Source: Prorocentrum cordatum (Eukaryota > Sar > Dinophyceae > Prorocentrales > Prorocentraceae). From it: a stretch of 52,500 nucleotides of DNA. Made by a program: the position numbers and the translations under genes. Shown piece after piece: positions 1 through 9,644 of this stretch (the first letter of the stretch is position 1; every line of letters starts with the position of its first letter). A model generated the notes under the pieces. The model was not told the DNA's origin, ran no database searches, and saw only the letters and a program-made list of their open reading frames with translations. The DNA lies in contig CAUYUJ010014333.1 in assembly GCA_963575745.1 (NCBI GenBank), positions 162,501-215,000 of the forward strand. The letters are read 5' to 3'.

Positions 1-938
1 TCGTCGTCTGCGTTGTCATTGTCGTCGTCGTCGTCAGCGTCGGCGTCGGCGGGGGGCGGCCGCGGCACGTCGGGGCGCCCAGGGCGGGGCGAGCCTTCGC
101 CGCCGTCACCGCCGCCGTCGCCCTCAGCGCCCCGCCTCGGAGGCGGCGGATCGCCCTGCCGGCGCCACCGCGCCTGCCGATTTGCTCGCGCGGCCTCCAC
201 CTCGGCCTCAGGTCTGCACTCCTCGCGGTCCAGCTTCCGCTTGCCCGCCTGCGTGCGGCAGTGGGCCTTGCAGTGGCGGCAACGCCACGTCGTCCCGTGG
301 AGGACCAACTCGTGGCCACGATGGACTGGCGGGCGACGTCCAGCATTCCCCTGATGCCGCGGCCCCCTCCTCTCGGCCACTGCTGTGGCGACCCCCGCCA
401 ACAGCACGCGAAAACTTGCCACGTACTCCATAACCCGCTTGATCTGCCTGCTGCGGGAATTGGCCAGGGCCACCGCCCATTCGGGGACCGGGCACTGGGC
501 GGCTCCTTGCTTCGCCAGCTTGTCCACCGCATCGTTCATGCGGTAGCGCTCCTGGTCCACCTCGTCCATCTTCGCCCGATGCTTCTGGGACGTGTGGGAC
601 TTGACCTTCACCACCGCCAGACTGACGCCAGGGCTGAGGTCGCGCTCGTCCAGCAGGTCCCAGATCCAGCTCCATAGGTGCGCACAGAGGGCCGCGCTGT
701 TGCAGCAGCGGGCACGCCCCGACAACAGCCCGTCAACGGCCGCCTGGTTGTCGAAGAGCACCTCGGCCACCAAACCCGCGTGCTGCAGCATCATTGCCAA
801 CGCCCACAGCTCCGCGACGAGGCTGCTCGTTGCCGGTACGGGGAGGGGGCCCCACAGGCCTTGTGCGACCTCGCCCCGCTCGAACATCACGACCGCCCAA
901 CCGCCCGCGCGAAGGCGGACCCAGGGCCCCCCCCGGAG
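1..938 (-). pseudogene. RNase H domain of a retroelement, 5'-truncated and running off the window
   Basis: One frame is open from just after a TAA stop (939-941) to the window edge. It reads GGWAVVMFERGE near the start, then VAELWALAMM (expected catalytic Glu), LFDNQAAVDGLL (expected catalytic Asp), VKVKSHTSQKH, and MNDAVDKLAKQGA (expected last Asp and the usual A.KGA-type helix). This is the RNase H1 fold found at the end of many non-LTR retroelement polyproteins. The first strand, with its LDGS-type Asp, is missing, so the piece is truncated at its 5' end. After the domain come a basic segment with WRCRHCKAHC and a Pro/Gly-rich stretch, then an Asp run encoded by the TCG tract at 1-60. No start codon is assigned because the junction near 938 is a breakpoint. 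The domain call is strong; the element's identity is not known. Confidence 0.8.
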
Positions 939-960
939 TTAACGGCACCCCCTGGGGTAT

Positions 961-2520
961 TGCGATTCCGTAATTATTACGCACGCTATCCCAGCCAGGC
1001 CGGTATCACTCCCCCCCGCTATCCTCCGCACAACATACTATGCGCGCACTGTCGTTTATCAAAAATCACAATTTTTCAAGAATCCCTTGCAACAGAAAAA
1101 ACGAAGTGCACACGCGCGCGTCGTCGCGCGCGCATGCCAAAATCCGTCAAGAACCGTCGGTTCTGGAAGGATTCCAAACTCGAGTTTCCAAACAAACATA
1201 CACAAACATATGGCTTCGCAACACTGATGCCCTCGAAAAATTTACGCGCGCGCTCTTGCGAAATTTTGAGAAAGCCATAATTCTTCAAGATTCCCAAAAA
1301 TACTACCAAACGGGCTTCGCGCGCGCGTCGAAATCTTTCTAACGCCCTCGCGCGCGTGCCGCCGCGAGAATCCTCTGCAACAAAGGACGAAGTGCAGACG
1401 TGCGCGTCGTCACGCGCGCATGCCGGAATCCTTCAACAACCTTCGGTTTCGGAGGGATGTCAAAATCGGATCCAAAAAAAACACATTAGGTTTTGCAACA
1501 CGGATTTTCAGCAAAAGCGTGCGCGCGCGCTCTTGCGTCGTCGTCGTCGTCGTCGCCATCATCCCTCCTCCCTCTTCGTCGTCGTCGTCGTCGCCGTCTG
1601 CGTCCTGTCTTTCCTTGTCGTCGTCGTCGTCGTCTTGGCGTCGTCGTCGATTCCGTCGTCGTTGTCGCCGTGGTCGTCCTTCTTCCCTCGTCGTCTTCGT
1701 CGGCGTTTCGCCGTTGTCCGTCCTATTTCGTCGCTGTCGTCGTCGTCGTCGTGTCCCCTCTTCCCTCGTCGTTGTCGTCGTCACCGTCGTCGGCTTCCCT
1801 CCTCCCTCGCCGTCGTCGTTTTCGTTGGCGACGTCGCCGTCGTCGTCGTCTTCGTCGTCGCCGTCGCCGTCGTCGTCGTCGTCGTCGTTGTCGTCGTCGT
1901 CGGCGGCATTGTTATCGTGGTCTTCGTCGTCGTCGTCGGCGTCGTCGTCGGCGTTGTCGTCGTCGTCGTCGTCTTGGCGTCGTGGTCAATTCCGTCGTCG
2001 TTGTCGCCGTGGTCGTCCTTCTTCCCTCGTCCTCTTCGTCGCCGTTGTCTCTCCTATTTCGTCGCCGTCGTCGTCGTGTCCCCTCCTCCCTCGTCGTTGT
2101 CGTCGTCACCGTCGTCGGCTTCCTTCCTCCCTCGCCGTCGTCGTTTTCGTTGGCGACGTCGCCGTCGTCGTCGTCTTCGTCGTCGCCGTCGCCGTCGTCG
2201 TCGTCGGCGGCGTCGTCGTCGTCTGCGTTGTCGTCGTCGTCGCTGTCGTTGTCGTCGACGTCGTTGGAGACGTCGTCGGTGTCGTCGTAGTCATTGTCGG
2301 CGGCGGCGTCGTCGTCGTTGTCGCTGTCGTCGCCGGTGTCGTTGCCAAGTGAAATTGGGAACCAACCGTCACGGTCTGAAAAGGTAATGCGGCCAAGTTG
2401 CAGGTGGGAGGGTGGGACGTTTGCACGAGCAGTGGAGAGGACAGCTTCAAATTGAGCAGGTGATTAATTTCCCTTGAAAAGGAGAATCAACTCTACCCCC
2501 CCGGCGCTATCCGTACCCAT
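961..2520. repeat. Array unit 1 (~1.5-kb repeat with TCG tract)
   Basis: First of five recognisable copies. The left half contains two ~300-bp sub-repeats, each carrying GACGAAGTGC followed by an alternating CG palindrome (GCGCGCG-TCGT-CGCGCGC type), a segment like AAACCTTCGGT, and GGTTTTGCAACACGGAT or a close variant. A degenerate TCG/CGTC tract occupies about 1540-2345. The right end has CACGGTCTGAAAAGG, AAGTTGCAGGTGGGAGGG, a short C tract and CTCTACCCCCCCGG. Frames are open on both strands through low complexity, so none is called a gene. Its opening (ACTATGCGCGCAC, then TTTATCAAAA) matches the fragment at 17096-17640 better than units 2-5, so there are two subtypes. Confidence 0.85.
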
Positions 2521-4080
2521 GTCGGGTAACTAAATCATATACGATTATGACCACATGTCCATCCTAAATATGAATTTGCACTATCCCCGGGGAGCCGGTA
2601 TCGACCCCCCTGAGGTTCCCTTGTACAAAAACGATACGCGGGGACATCTTTTGTTTTAGCGGAACACTTTTCCACGAATCCCTTGCAACAAATGGGACGA
2701 AGTGCGCACGCGCGCGCCGTCGCGCGCGCATCCCGAAATCCTGCAAAAACCTTCGGTGCCGGAAGAATGTCGCAATCGAGTTTCCCCAAAAACATACAAA
2801 AACACTGGGTTTCGCAACACGGACTTGCTAAAGACGCTTACGCGCGCGCTCTTGCGAAATCTGAAGAAACAATTGGTTTTTCAAGATTTTCACAAAATGC
2901 TACCAACTGGGCTTCGCGCGCGCTCATGTCGAAATCTGTCGAACGCCCTTGCGCGTGTGCCGTCGCGAGAATCCTCGACAAAAAACGGGACGAAGTGCAG
3001 ACGCGCGCGTCGTCGCGCGCGTATGCCGAAATCCCTCAAAACCCATCGGCTTCGGAAGGATTTCGACATCGTGTGCCCAAACAACCTACAAAACACGCAA
3101 GGCTTCGCAACACGGATTTTCAACAGAAGCGTGCGCGCGCGCTCTTGCGTCGTCGTCGTCGTCGTCGCCGTCCTCCTTCCTCCCGCGTCGTCGTCGTCGT
3201 CGCCTACGTCGTCCTCTGTCTTTCCTCGTGTTCGTCGTCGTCGTCCTTTTTGGCGTCGTGGTCAATTCCGTCGTCGTTGTCGCCGTGGTGGTCCTTCCTC
3301 CTCCTCCCTAGTCGTCGTCGTCCGTCGTCGGCGTTTCGTCGTCGTCCCTCCTATTTCGTCGCCGTCGTCGTCGTCGTCGTCGTCGTCCCTCCTCCGTCGT
3401 CGTTGTCGTCGTCGGCGTCGCCGTCCTTCCTCCTTTTTCGTCGTTCGCATCGTCGCCGTCCTCCCTCCTCCCTCCTCGTTGTCGTCGATGTCGTCGTTGT
3501 CGCCGTCGTCGTCCTCCCTCCTCCTTCGTCGTCGTCGTCGTTGGCGACGTCGTCGTCGTCTTCGTCGTTGTCGTCTGCGTCGGCGTCGTCGTCGTCTTCG
3601 TCGTCATCGTCGTCGGCGTTGTCGTCGTCGCCGCCGTCGTCGTCGTCGTCGTCGTCGTCGTCGGCGTCGCTGACGTCGTCGTCGTCGTCGTCGTTGTCGT
3701 CGTTGTCGTCGTCGTCGGCGTCGTCATCGTCGTCGTGGTCGTTGTCATCGTCGTCGTCGTCGTCGACGTCAGCGTCGGCGTCGTCGTCGTCGGTGTCGTC
3801 GTCGTCGTCGTCGCAGTCGTTAGGAACGTCGCCGGTGTCGTCGTAGTCGTTGTCGGCGGCGTCGTCGTCGTTGTCGCTGTCGTCGTCGGCGTCGGTGTCG
3901 CTGCCAAGTGGCATTTGGTGCCCACCGTCACGGTCTTAAGAGGTATTGCACACCAAGTTGCGGGTGGGTGGGTGGAATGTTTGCGCGAGCAGTGGAGGTG
4001 GTCAGGCGCGGTGCAGGGTAGTCAATTCTCTTTTTTCTACAAAAAGAATAGACTCTACCCCCCCCCCGGCGTTATCGGTC
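2521..4080. repeat. Array unit 2
   Basis: Same order as unit 1: an A/T-containing spacer with CACATGTCCATCCTAAATATG, two CG-palindrome sub-repeats (starting near 2690 and 2993), a TCG tract at about 3148-3900, then the CACGGTC / AAGTTGCGGGTGGG / poly-C right end. On the minus strand a Met-initiated Asp-rich frame of 187 codons lies at 3351-3914, starting MPLGSDTDADDD. Related frames occur in units 3 and 4. A protein is not claimed, because a GAC tract gives Asp codons automatically. Confidence 0.85.
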
Positions 4081-5545
4081 CCCCTTCCGGGTATGTAAAT
4101 CACATATGATTCTGACCACATGTCCATTTTAAATATGAAATCACAATGTCCCAGGCCACCTGGTATCCCCCCCTGAGGTCCCCTTTGTTTTTTTTTTAAA
4201 AAAAAACTATGCGGTGACATTTTGTGTTCTAACACAACAATTGTTTGCACGTGTCCCTTGCAGACAATGGGACGAAGTGCGCACGCGCACGTCGTCGCGC
4301 GCGCATGCCGAAATCCTTCGAAAACCTTCGGTACGGGGAGGATTTCGCAATCGAGTTTCCCCCGAACGTACAGAAGCACAGGGTTTCGCAACACTGATTT
4401 GCTGAATAAGCTTACGCGCGAGCTCTTGCGAAATCTTAAGAAAACCATTGGTTTTCAAGATTTTCACAAACTGCTACCAAACGGGCTTCGCGCGCGCATG
4501 TCGAAATCTGTCGAACGCCCTTGCGCGTGTGCCGTCGCGAGAATCCTTTGCAAAACAGGACGAAGTGCAGACGCGCGCGTCGTCGCGCGCGTATGCCGAA
4601 ATTCTTCAAAACCCATCGGTTTCGGAAGGATTTCGACATCGTGTGCCCAAAAACCTGGAAAAAAACATTAGGTTTCGCAACGCGGAGTTTCAACAAAAGC
4701 GTGCGCGCGCGCGCTCTTGCGTCGTCGTCGTCGTCTTCGTCGCCGTCCTCCGTCCTCCTGCGTCGTCGTCGCCTACGTCGTCCTCTGTCCTTCGTCGTGT
4801 TCGTCGTCGTCGTCCTCTTTGGCGTCGTGGTCGTTTCCGTCGTCGTTGTCGCTGTGGTCGTCCTTCATCCTCCTCCCTCGTCGTCGTCGTCGTCCGTCGT
4901 CGGCGTCTCGTCGTCGTCCCCCCTATTTCGTCGCCGTCGTCGTCGTCGTTGTCGTCGTCGTTTTCCCTCCTCCCGCGTCGTTGTCGTCGTTGTCGTCGCC
5001 GTCCCTCCGCCTTCTTCGTCGTTCGCGTCGTCGCCGTCCTCCCTCCTCCCTCGTCGATGTCGTCGTTGTCGCCGTCGTCGTCCTCCCTCCTCCCTCGTCG
5101 TCGTCTTCGTTGGCGACGTCGTTGTCGTCGTCGTCGTTGTCTTCGTCGTCGTCGGCGTCGTCGTCGTCGTCGGCGTCGTCGTCGTCGTCGTCGTCATCGT
5201 CGTCGTCGGCGTCGTCGTCGGTGTCGTCGTCGTCGCCGTTGTCGTCGTCGAAGTCGTTGGGGACGTCGTCGGTGTCGTCGTAGTCGGTGTCGGCGGCGCC
5301 GTCGTCGTCGTTGTCGCTGTCGTCGTCGGCGTCGTGGCCAACTGCCATGTGGTATATACCGTCACGGTCTTGTCTTAAGACGTCTTGCGACCAAGTTGCG
5401 GGTGGGAGGGTGGGATGTTTGCACGAGCAGTGGAGACAGCTTCCAGACGGTCATAGTGGATGTTCCTTTCTCAAAGATTAATATATTATACCCCCCTCCC
5501 CCCGGACTGATCGGTGCCCCCTAGGAAATTACGATTGCATTTTCA
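4081..5545. repeat. Array unit 3, left side of the split
   Basis: Third copy, with the sub-repeats near 4260 and 4560, the TCG tract at about 4718-5335 and the right end (CACGGTCTTG, AAGTTGCGGGTGGGAGGG, CCCCCCTCCCCCCGG) at 5360-5530. A minus-strand Asp-rich frame (141 codons, 4923-5348) starts MAVGHDADDDSDND, similar to units 2 and 4. The unit ends where an AT microsatellite begins and where the LINE A block has been inserted. Confidence 0.85.
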
Positions 5546-5645
5546 TGTAAATATAAATATATATATATATATATATATACACATACATACATACATACAA
5601 ACAAACATACATATATACATATACATATATATATATATATGTATC
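5546..5645. repeat. AT-rich microsatellite, left border of the inserted block
   Basis: Runs of AT and ACAT/ACAA (including CATACATACATACATACA) separate array unit 3 from the 3' end of the minus-strand LINE A. A comparable AT tract (14007-14092) borders the other end. At the uninterrupted junction between units 4 and 5 a single AT tract occupies the same place (about 15755-15775), which suggests the block entered this tract. Confidence 0.85.
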
Positions 5646-5679
5646 GCTCGTGCTTCCGCGGCGCACAGTGTCCAGATGA

Positions 5680-6276
5680 TCACTGTACAGCCTTGTGAGT
5701 AGATAAGAACAGCGCCCTCGCAGCACGGGCACTGTCCTCGGTCGCATTGGGGAGCGACCTCCTGAAAATGGGGAGCTTCGTCTGTGCGTTGTAGGTCTGG
5801 AACGCAATAATCGCGCGCTCCAGCGCCACACTCTGTGGAAATTCGTCAGGCCCCCCGCTGCAGAGGCCCAGGCGATTCAGAATCGACTGCGGAATGCCAA
5901 GCTGCGTATGCCACACAGCGCGCACTGCCTGCCAAAGAAGTGGGCAGCGAGTGTAGTGCGCCATAGCGTCTGAGGCGCTGTCGCCCTCGGACTGCCAGCA
6001 ACCGAAAATGCAGGGGCTGCAGACGTCACTCGAGCGAAGGCGACGGCTCGTGGTCCATCCACCAACCCAGGTCTTGAGAAGTGCCGAATGGGCAGCGGGC
6101 GAAAAGCTCGTGACCAGGAGCTCTTTGAGTGGCTCCCATTCAATCTGCGAAAGCGAAAAAGACTCGGCAGGTTTCGCACAGGAGATGAGGCGAGAGAGAA
6201 AAGTCACAGGCAGGCGGTCAGGGATGATGATGATGATGATGAAGCGCCTTGAAAGGTCGGTTCTCCCAAAACACAA
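5680..6276 (-). pseudogene. LINE A C-terminal domain (zinc-knuckle-like)
   Basis: The frame reads WVGGWTTSRRLRSSDVCS and then CIFGC, with HYTRCPLLWQAVRAVW downstream, giving a C-x3-C ... H-x3-C arrangement. LINE C has the equivalent WTTERRVRQINIPCQFGC, YVLSCCPLLWGAVQTVW and a matching end rich in RAARA. Such Cys/His modules close many LINE ORF2 proteins. The frame ends HKAVQ-stop at 5680. Its first ~30 residues include an Ile run from an ATC microsatellite (6224-6243) and probably belong to the junction with the nested insertion, not to the protein. Confidence 0.75.
6224..6243. repeat. GAT/ATC microsatellite
   Basis: Six to seven GAT units lie at the point where the C-terminal LINE A homology begins (minus sense), so this may mark one edge of the nested 3.3-kb segment. 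Confidence 0.7.
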
Positions 6277-7032
6277 ACCTGAGAAGCCACCAATACGCCA
6301 AATGCGTACGGTAGAGAAAGAGGAAAGCGGGAGGAGAAGCGGGAGAGGGAAGGGGCAGAAGAAAGGTGAAGCCCATCCCAGGATTGAAACCCATGATACT
6401 GAAAGAAATCATGAATGAAAGACTGTCCGATGTCCCCGAATGAAACCCACCATAAGGTCCCTCTCGCTTTGAATAAAAATGAGAACAATGAGAAACGTAA
6501 TGCAAGATAATGGATTATGCTCAAATTGATCAACAATATCTTGAGTGACTTGAGTAACTTGAGTAACTTGAGTAACTCTTGAAGCCAATCTTGAGGGCAT
6601 ATGTTCCCACGGCCTGAAGTAGTTAAGAAGTGAAGAGAACTTTCATTAAGTCCCATGAAACCCACTATAGATAAGTAGCAACCCAGACGGATATATGTAC
6701 TGAAAGAGAGCCTGAAATTAAACTGAATGTCCCAAGCACGCAATGATCCCAGAAGATACGGAGGCATACAAAAAATGAACTGTCAAAGCCGAGTGGGAAC
6801 CCAACCGTGAGAACCCACCCCAGGCATATCAAGGCATATGGAGTAAGATTGAATTCAAACAAGAAGGACGCAAGAAGGCTGGGAATGTTTATGACTTTTG
6901 TATTTTGCCAACCACCAACGTTGAAGAGCATGCAGGAGAGATTGAGGGGGACTGAGAGACCTCCCAAAAGCCGCAGGCCCATGCACCGCAGACGCCAAGA
7001 GGTTCAGTCTGTCGGAGTCCCAGGAGAGGCCT
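6277..7032. other. No recognisable gene; AT-richer spacer
   Basis: Base composition is visibly lower in GC than the surroundings. It holds a short tandem run near 6540-6585 (four copies of TTGAGTAAC-like 9-10-mers) and no frame with recognisable motifs on either strand. It could be the 3' UTR or an intron-like remnant of the nested segment. Confidence 0.5.
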
Positions 7033-7278
7033 TCACGGATACTTCCAACGCCACTTTTCCACAAAGAAGTCTCCGTCCCACCAGTAGTCAGACAGGTACC
7101 ATACAACTGGGTGAGGCCAGCCCGATTCGGGGTCGAACCACGTGTCATAGTACTCCGTATACCAGACTTTGGTGTAGACTTTTTCCTCTTCACAGTAGTT
7201 CCACATTCCTCCTGAGCCGTGTGTCCACTTGAGACGCTTCTTAGCTGCTAGCTTGACTGGAAGGCTGCGTTTGGCCAT
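7033..7278 (-). CDS. Small aromatic-rich ORF, 81 codons, function unknown
   Basis: The frame starts MAKRSLPVKLAAKKRLKW and is strikingly rich in Trp/Tyr (KVWYTEYYDTWFDPESGW, then VVWYLSDYWWDGDFF). It lies downstream, in the minus sense, of the two unrecognised ORFs of the nested segment and may be a further piece of the same decayed gene in another frame. I recognise no family. The biased composition could reflect a real fold or a chance frame. Confidence 0.3.
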   Translation of the reverse strand: MAKRSLPVKLAAKKRLKWTHGSGGMWNYCEEEKVYTKVWYTEYYDTWFDPESGWPHPVVWYLSDYWWDGDFFVEKWRWKYP

Positions 7279-7350
7279 CCCCTGAATTGTATATGGATGT
7301 TTCCCAGCCGTCTCGGACGAGAGTTCCCGTCAGGGTTTGAGGCGAAACGG

Positions 7351-7986
7351 CTACTGACCAACAGCCAGTTCTTTCCAAGGGACTCTCCGAACCCTTTCGT
7401 CGGGACCCCGAACGTTGACATACAGTCTATTAAAGCCGCTGTCCCGACAAGCTTTGAAGAGCGGGATTTTGCACCAGTCATAAGTGAGATGAGGACCACC
7501 AAGGTCCGATGGTATAAGAAACCGAGCCGGCAACTTGACCACCCTTTGGAATAGCAGCGTAGAGCAGTATGAGAGTGCCTCAAGATCTTGTTTAGACAGG
7601 AAGCAGACTTTGCGTTTAGACCTGCAAAGCTTCCCCTGGAAGATAACGTGAGGGTCCGACGCCTTGGGAAGTAGCATACCGAAAGCTTGAGCCCGAGACT
7701 GCAGGAGCCGACAGGAAGCAAGGGAAGAGGAGGGGCCCATCAGAGGCAGCCAGAGGAAGGCGGGATTGTTGCGAAGCCACGGTGTCCCTAAGATCGCATG
7801 GATCAGGCGGGTCCCAGATAGAATCGCACAAGTGACATCTCCTGGTGTCAGCCAATCCCCTAGGCGGGAGGCAAAGAGAGGAGAGGAGAACACAAAGAGG
7901 TCTCGATACAGGCCCAAATGCAAATTCCGTGGGGTGTCAAATACCCCCGATCCATTAGTATTGGAGCCTGTTCTCTGAGGCTGCAA
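7351..7986 (-). CDS. Unrecognised ORF, up to 211 codons
   Basis: This frame overlaps the end of the upstream 289-codon frame by 32 bp in a different phase. It has a globular-looking composition (for example LGLYRDLFVFSSPLFASRL, IHAILGTPWLRNNPAFLWL, KRKVCFLSKQDLEALSY). It may be the continuation of the upstream protein after a frameshift, or a separate ORF. No catalytic motif or domain is recognised. Downstream the same frame stops, and an aromatic-rich frame follows at 7278. Viral, transposon or host-retrogene origins all remain possible. Confidence 0.35.
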   Translation of the reverse strand: MQPQRTGSNTNGSGVFDTPRNLHLGLYRDLFVFSSPLFASRLGDWLTPGDVTCAILSGTRLIHAILGTPWLRNNPAFLWLPLMGPSSSLASCRLLQSRAQAFGMLLPKASDPHVIFQGKLCRSKRKVCFLSKQDLEALSYCSTLLFQRVVKLPARFLIPSDLGGPHLTYDWCKIPLFKACRDSGFNRLYVNVRGPDERVRRVPWKELAVGQ

Positions 7987-8824
7987 TTAGGTAAGATACC
8001 CATACCTCTGAAGATTCCGTAACATTAAATTTGTGCACTTGCATTCCGTGGAACATTGCCACGGCAAACTTCCGAGTGTGGGGTGCACATGGGCCGCGAA
8101 AAAGGCGACGGTCTTTCCCGGTCCTAGCAAAAGACCCATGTTGATCAGCAAACGTCAAAATGGACCGAATGGAGCAGATGATGGGAGAAATCCCCTGAAT
8201 TATGTTCCAGAACCGATCTGGCTCAACATACCCCGCTCCCAACCCTAGCTCCATCAAATCTCCGATAAGCTCTAGCCATCGAGAAGTGTCGGGTTCCCTG
8301 TTCCACCGCTCTCGGACCATCCTCTGTACACCGGTGACACGACCAGCGACTGAGCGAAGCTCCTCCATGGACTTGGACGAGGCACTGGTAGGTTGTCGTC
8401 TTTGAAGATACCTGGCCATTTGACCCCAAATATTCCACCAGACAGTGTAAATGAAGTTCCCAGGATCTGACCAGCGGTTGTCGTAGAACACTGCGCCCTT
8501 GTATGACATTGTCTTGATCTGTACAAAAGACATAGAGCGTACTGCAATTCCCACGATCCCAATAAGGTCCTTGCACGCCTTACTTGAGAAAAATTCCTCA
8601 AAGAGATTCCATAGCTGCCTGAGAGGTATCTCGAATTCACGTCCCTTCTCATACATGTGGAGTGTGACACATCTCCGTGGGTGGTATGATCCTGAATTTA
8701 AAGGGACGATCTCGGAACTTTCGATTGCCAGTGCACGTGGGCAGGCGGATGCCCACGCCTCGAAGATACAGCACTGGAGCGACTTTGAATTCCATGGCCT
8801 GGCGACCCTCTGAGGGGCAAGCAT
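7955..8824 (-). CDS. Unrecognised 289-codon ORF behind a decayed spliced leader
   Basis: The decayed SL at 8880-8901 precedes this frame on the same strand. The first in-frame ATG after it (8824) gives a 5' leader of about 56 nt, typical of a trans-spliced dinoflagellate mRNA; that is why this start was chosen over the upstream Met at 8911, which would require translating the SL. The protein begins MLAPQRVARPWNSKS, contains Trp/aromatic-rich helices (FIYTVWWNIWGQMARYLQRR, then ERWNREPDTSRWLELIGDL), and ends ASENRLQY-stop. No family is recognised. The absence of introns and the SL relict suggest a retrocopied transcript now decaying. Confidence 0.45.
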   Translation of the reverse strand: MLAPQRVARPWNSKSLQCCIFEAWASACPRALAIESSEIVPLNSGSYHPRRCVTLHMYEKGREFEIPLRQLWNLFEEFFSSKACKDLIGIVGIAVRSMSFVQIKTMSYKGAVFYDNRWSDPGNFIYTVWWNIWGQMARYLQRRQPTSASSKSMEELRSVAGRVTGVQRMVRERWNREPDTSRWLELIGDLMELGLGAGYVEPDRFWNIIQGISPIICSIRSILTFADQHGSFARTGKDRRLFRGPCAPHTRKFAVAMFHGMQVHKFNVTESSEVWVSYLIAASENRLQY

Positions 8825-8879
8825 GAGAGTGTGTTCCCAGATAACTTGAGAAGAGGTTGGAGCAGAACGTGCAAAGCGA

Positions 8880-8901
8880 ATTGAACCAAAATGACTACAG
8901 A
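8880..8901 (-). other. Decayed dinoflagellate spliced-leader relict
   Basis: Read on the minus strand, the site matches the 22-nt dinoflagellate SL consensus at 18 of 22 positions by direct comparison (core TAGTCATTTTGGTTCAA against TAGCCATTTTGGCTCAA). Three of the four differences are C-to-T on the SL strand; the last is the terminal G. It sits about 56 nt upstream of an ATG that opens a 289-codon frame on the same strand. Genomic SL relicts of this kind are established hallmarks of mRNAs recycled by reverse transcription in dinoflagellates. Confidence 0.75.
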
Positions 8902-8905
8902 AAGC

Positions 8906-9570
8906 AGCCAAGCCAACAGGCCAACCGAAAGATGAGGATTCGAAAGATGGTGAGATAGAGAAAAGAGATGCACTTTATCAGGGATCGGACGGCAGTCATC
9001 GTCCTGGCCAGCGAGGTGAGATTAACAATCCCAGGCCAAACCCATTTGTACTGAAGTGAAGAGGCAAACTGATCGCCAAACTACCCCAAGAAGGAACTTG
9101 AAACTTCGAGGACTTGGGCAAAGAGTGAGAAACAACCCCACTTAACCCCGTCAGCCGAATTGAGAAGAATATGATGCAGTCCCAGCTCATGAGAGGTGAC
9201 CTGGGGGCCTAATGCCCTGAGACACTCGTAATCCCAAGCATTCCCAGATTGAAACGAAAGCCATAATCCTGGCAAAGTGATGAAATTGACAATCCCGTCC
9301 AAGCCCGTTTTGAACTGAAGTGAAGGGCCAAACTAAGAGCGAAGCAATCCCAAGTTAAGAAATGTCCCATCGAGGCTGTGGGCAAAGCAAGAATCGACTC
9401 CACTACTTTGGCCCTGACGGACATATTGAGGAGAGCAGAACTTAATTCATGCCTCAGAGAAATGGCCTGAAGTCCCCGATTGAACCAGAGTTGAACCAAG
9501 AAGAGAGCTGAGGACCCGAAGGGAAGAAACACTTTAGCTGTATCTTCTGAACTGCCTCGGTCACATCAGG
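8906..9570. other. Spacer with a degenerate internal duplication, no gene
   Basis: Two stretches (about 9010-9150 and 9280-9420) share the order GACAATCCC-like, AAGCCC(G/A)TTT, ACTGAAGTGAAG, AACTGATCG/AACTAAGAGCG and CCCAAG, so an older ~270-bp duplication is likely. Composition resembles 6277-7032. Frames here are short and without motifs. Confidence 0.45.
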
Positions 9571-9644
9571 AAACGAGGTTTGCAAAGCAGATGGCACCTT
9601 ACATGTTGATCAGCAAACGAGGTTTGCAAAGCAGATGGCACCTT
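9571..9644. repeat. Two 30-bp direct repeats separated by 14 bp
   Basis: The 30-mer beginning AAACGAGGTTTGCAAAGC occurs at 9571-9600 and again at 9615-9644. The 14-bp spacer plus the first bases of copy 2 (CATGTTGATCAGCAAACG, 9602-9619) is identical to 8137-8154. The repeats lie at the point where LINE A coding similarity stops, so they may be a scar of the nested insertion. Confidence 0.9.

Noticed and set aside
1500-2387. Long plus-strand frames rich in Arg, Ser or Val across the TCG tract (likewise in other units)
   Set aside because: All three frames of a TCG/CGT tract are open and give Ser, Arg or Val runs; no non-repeat domain or consistent start is present.
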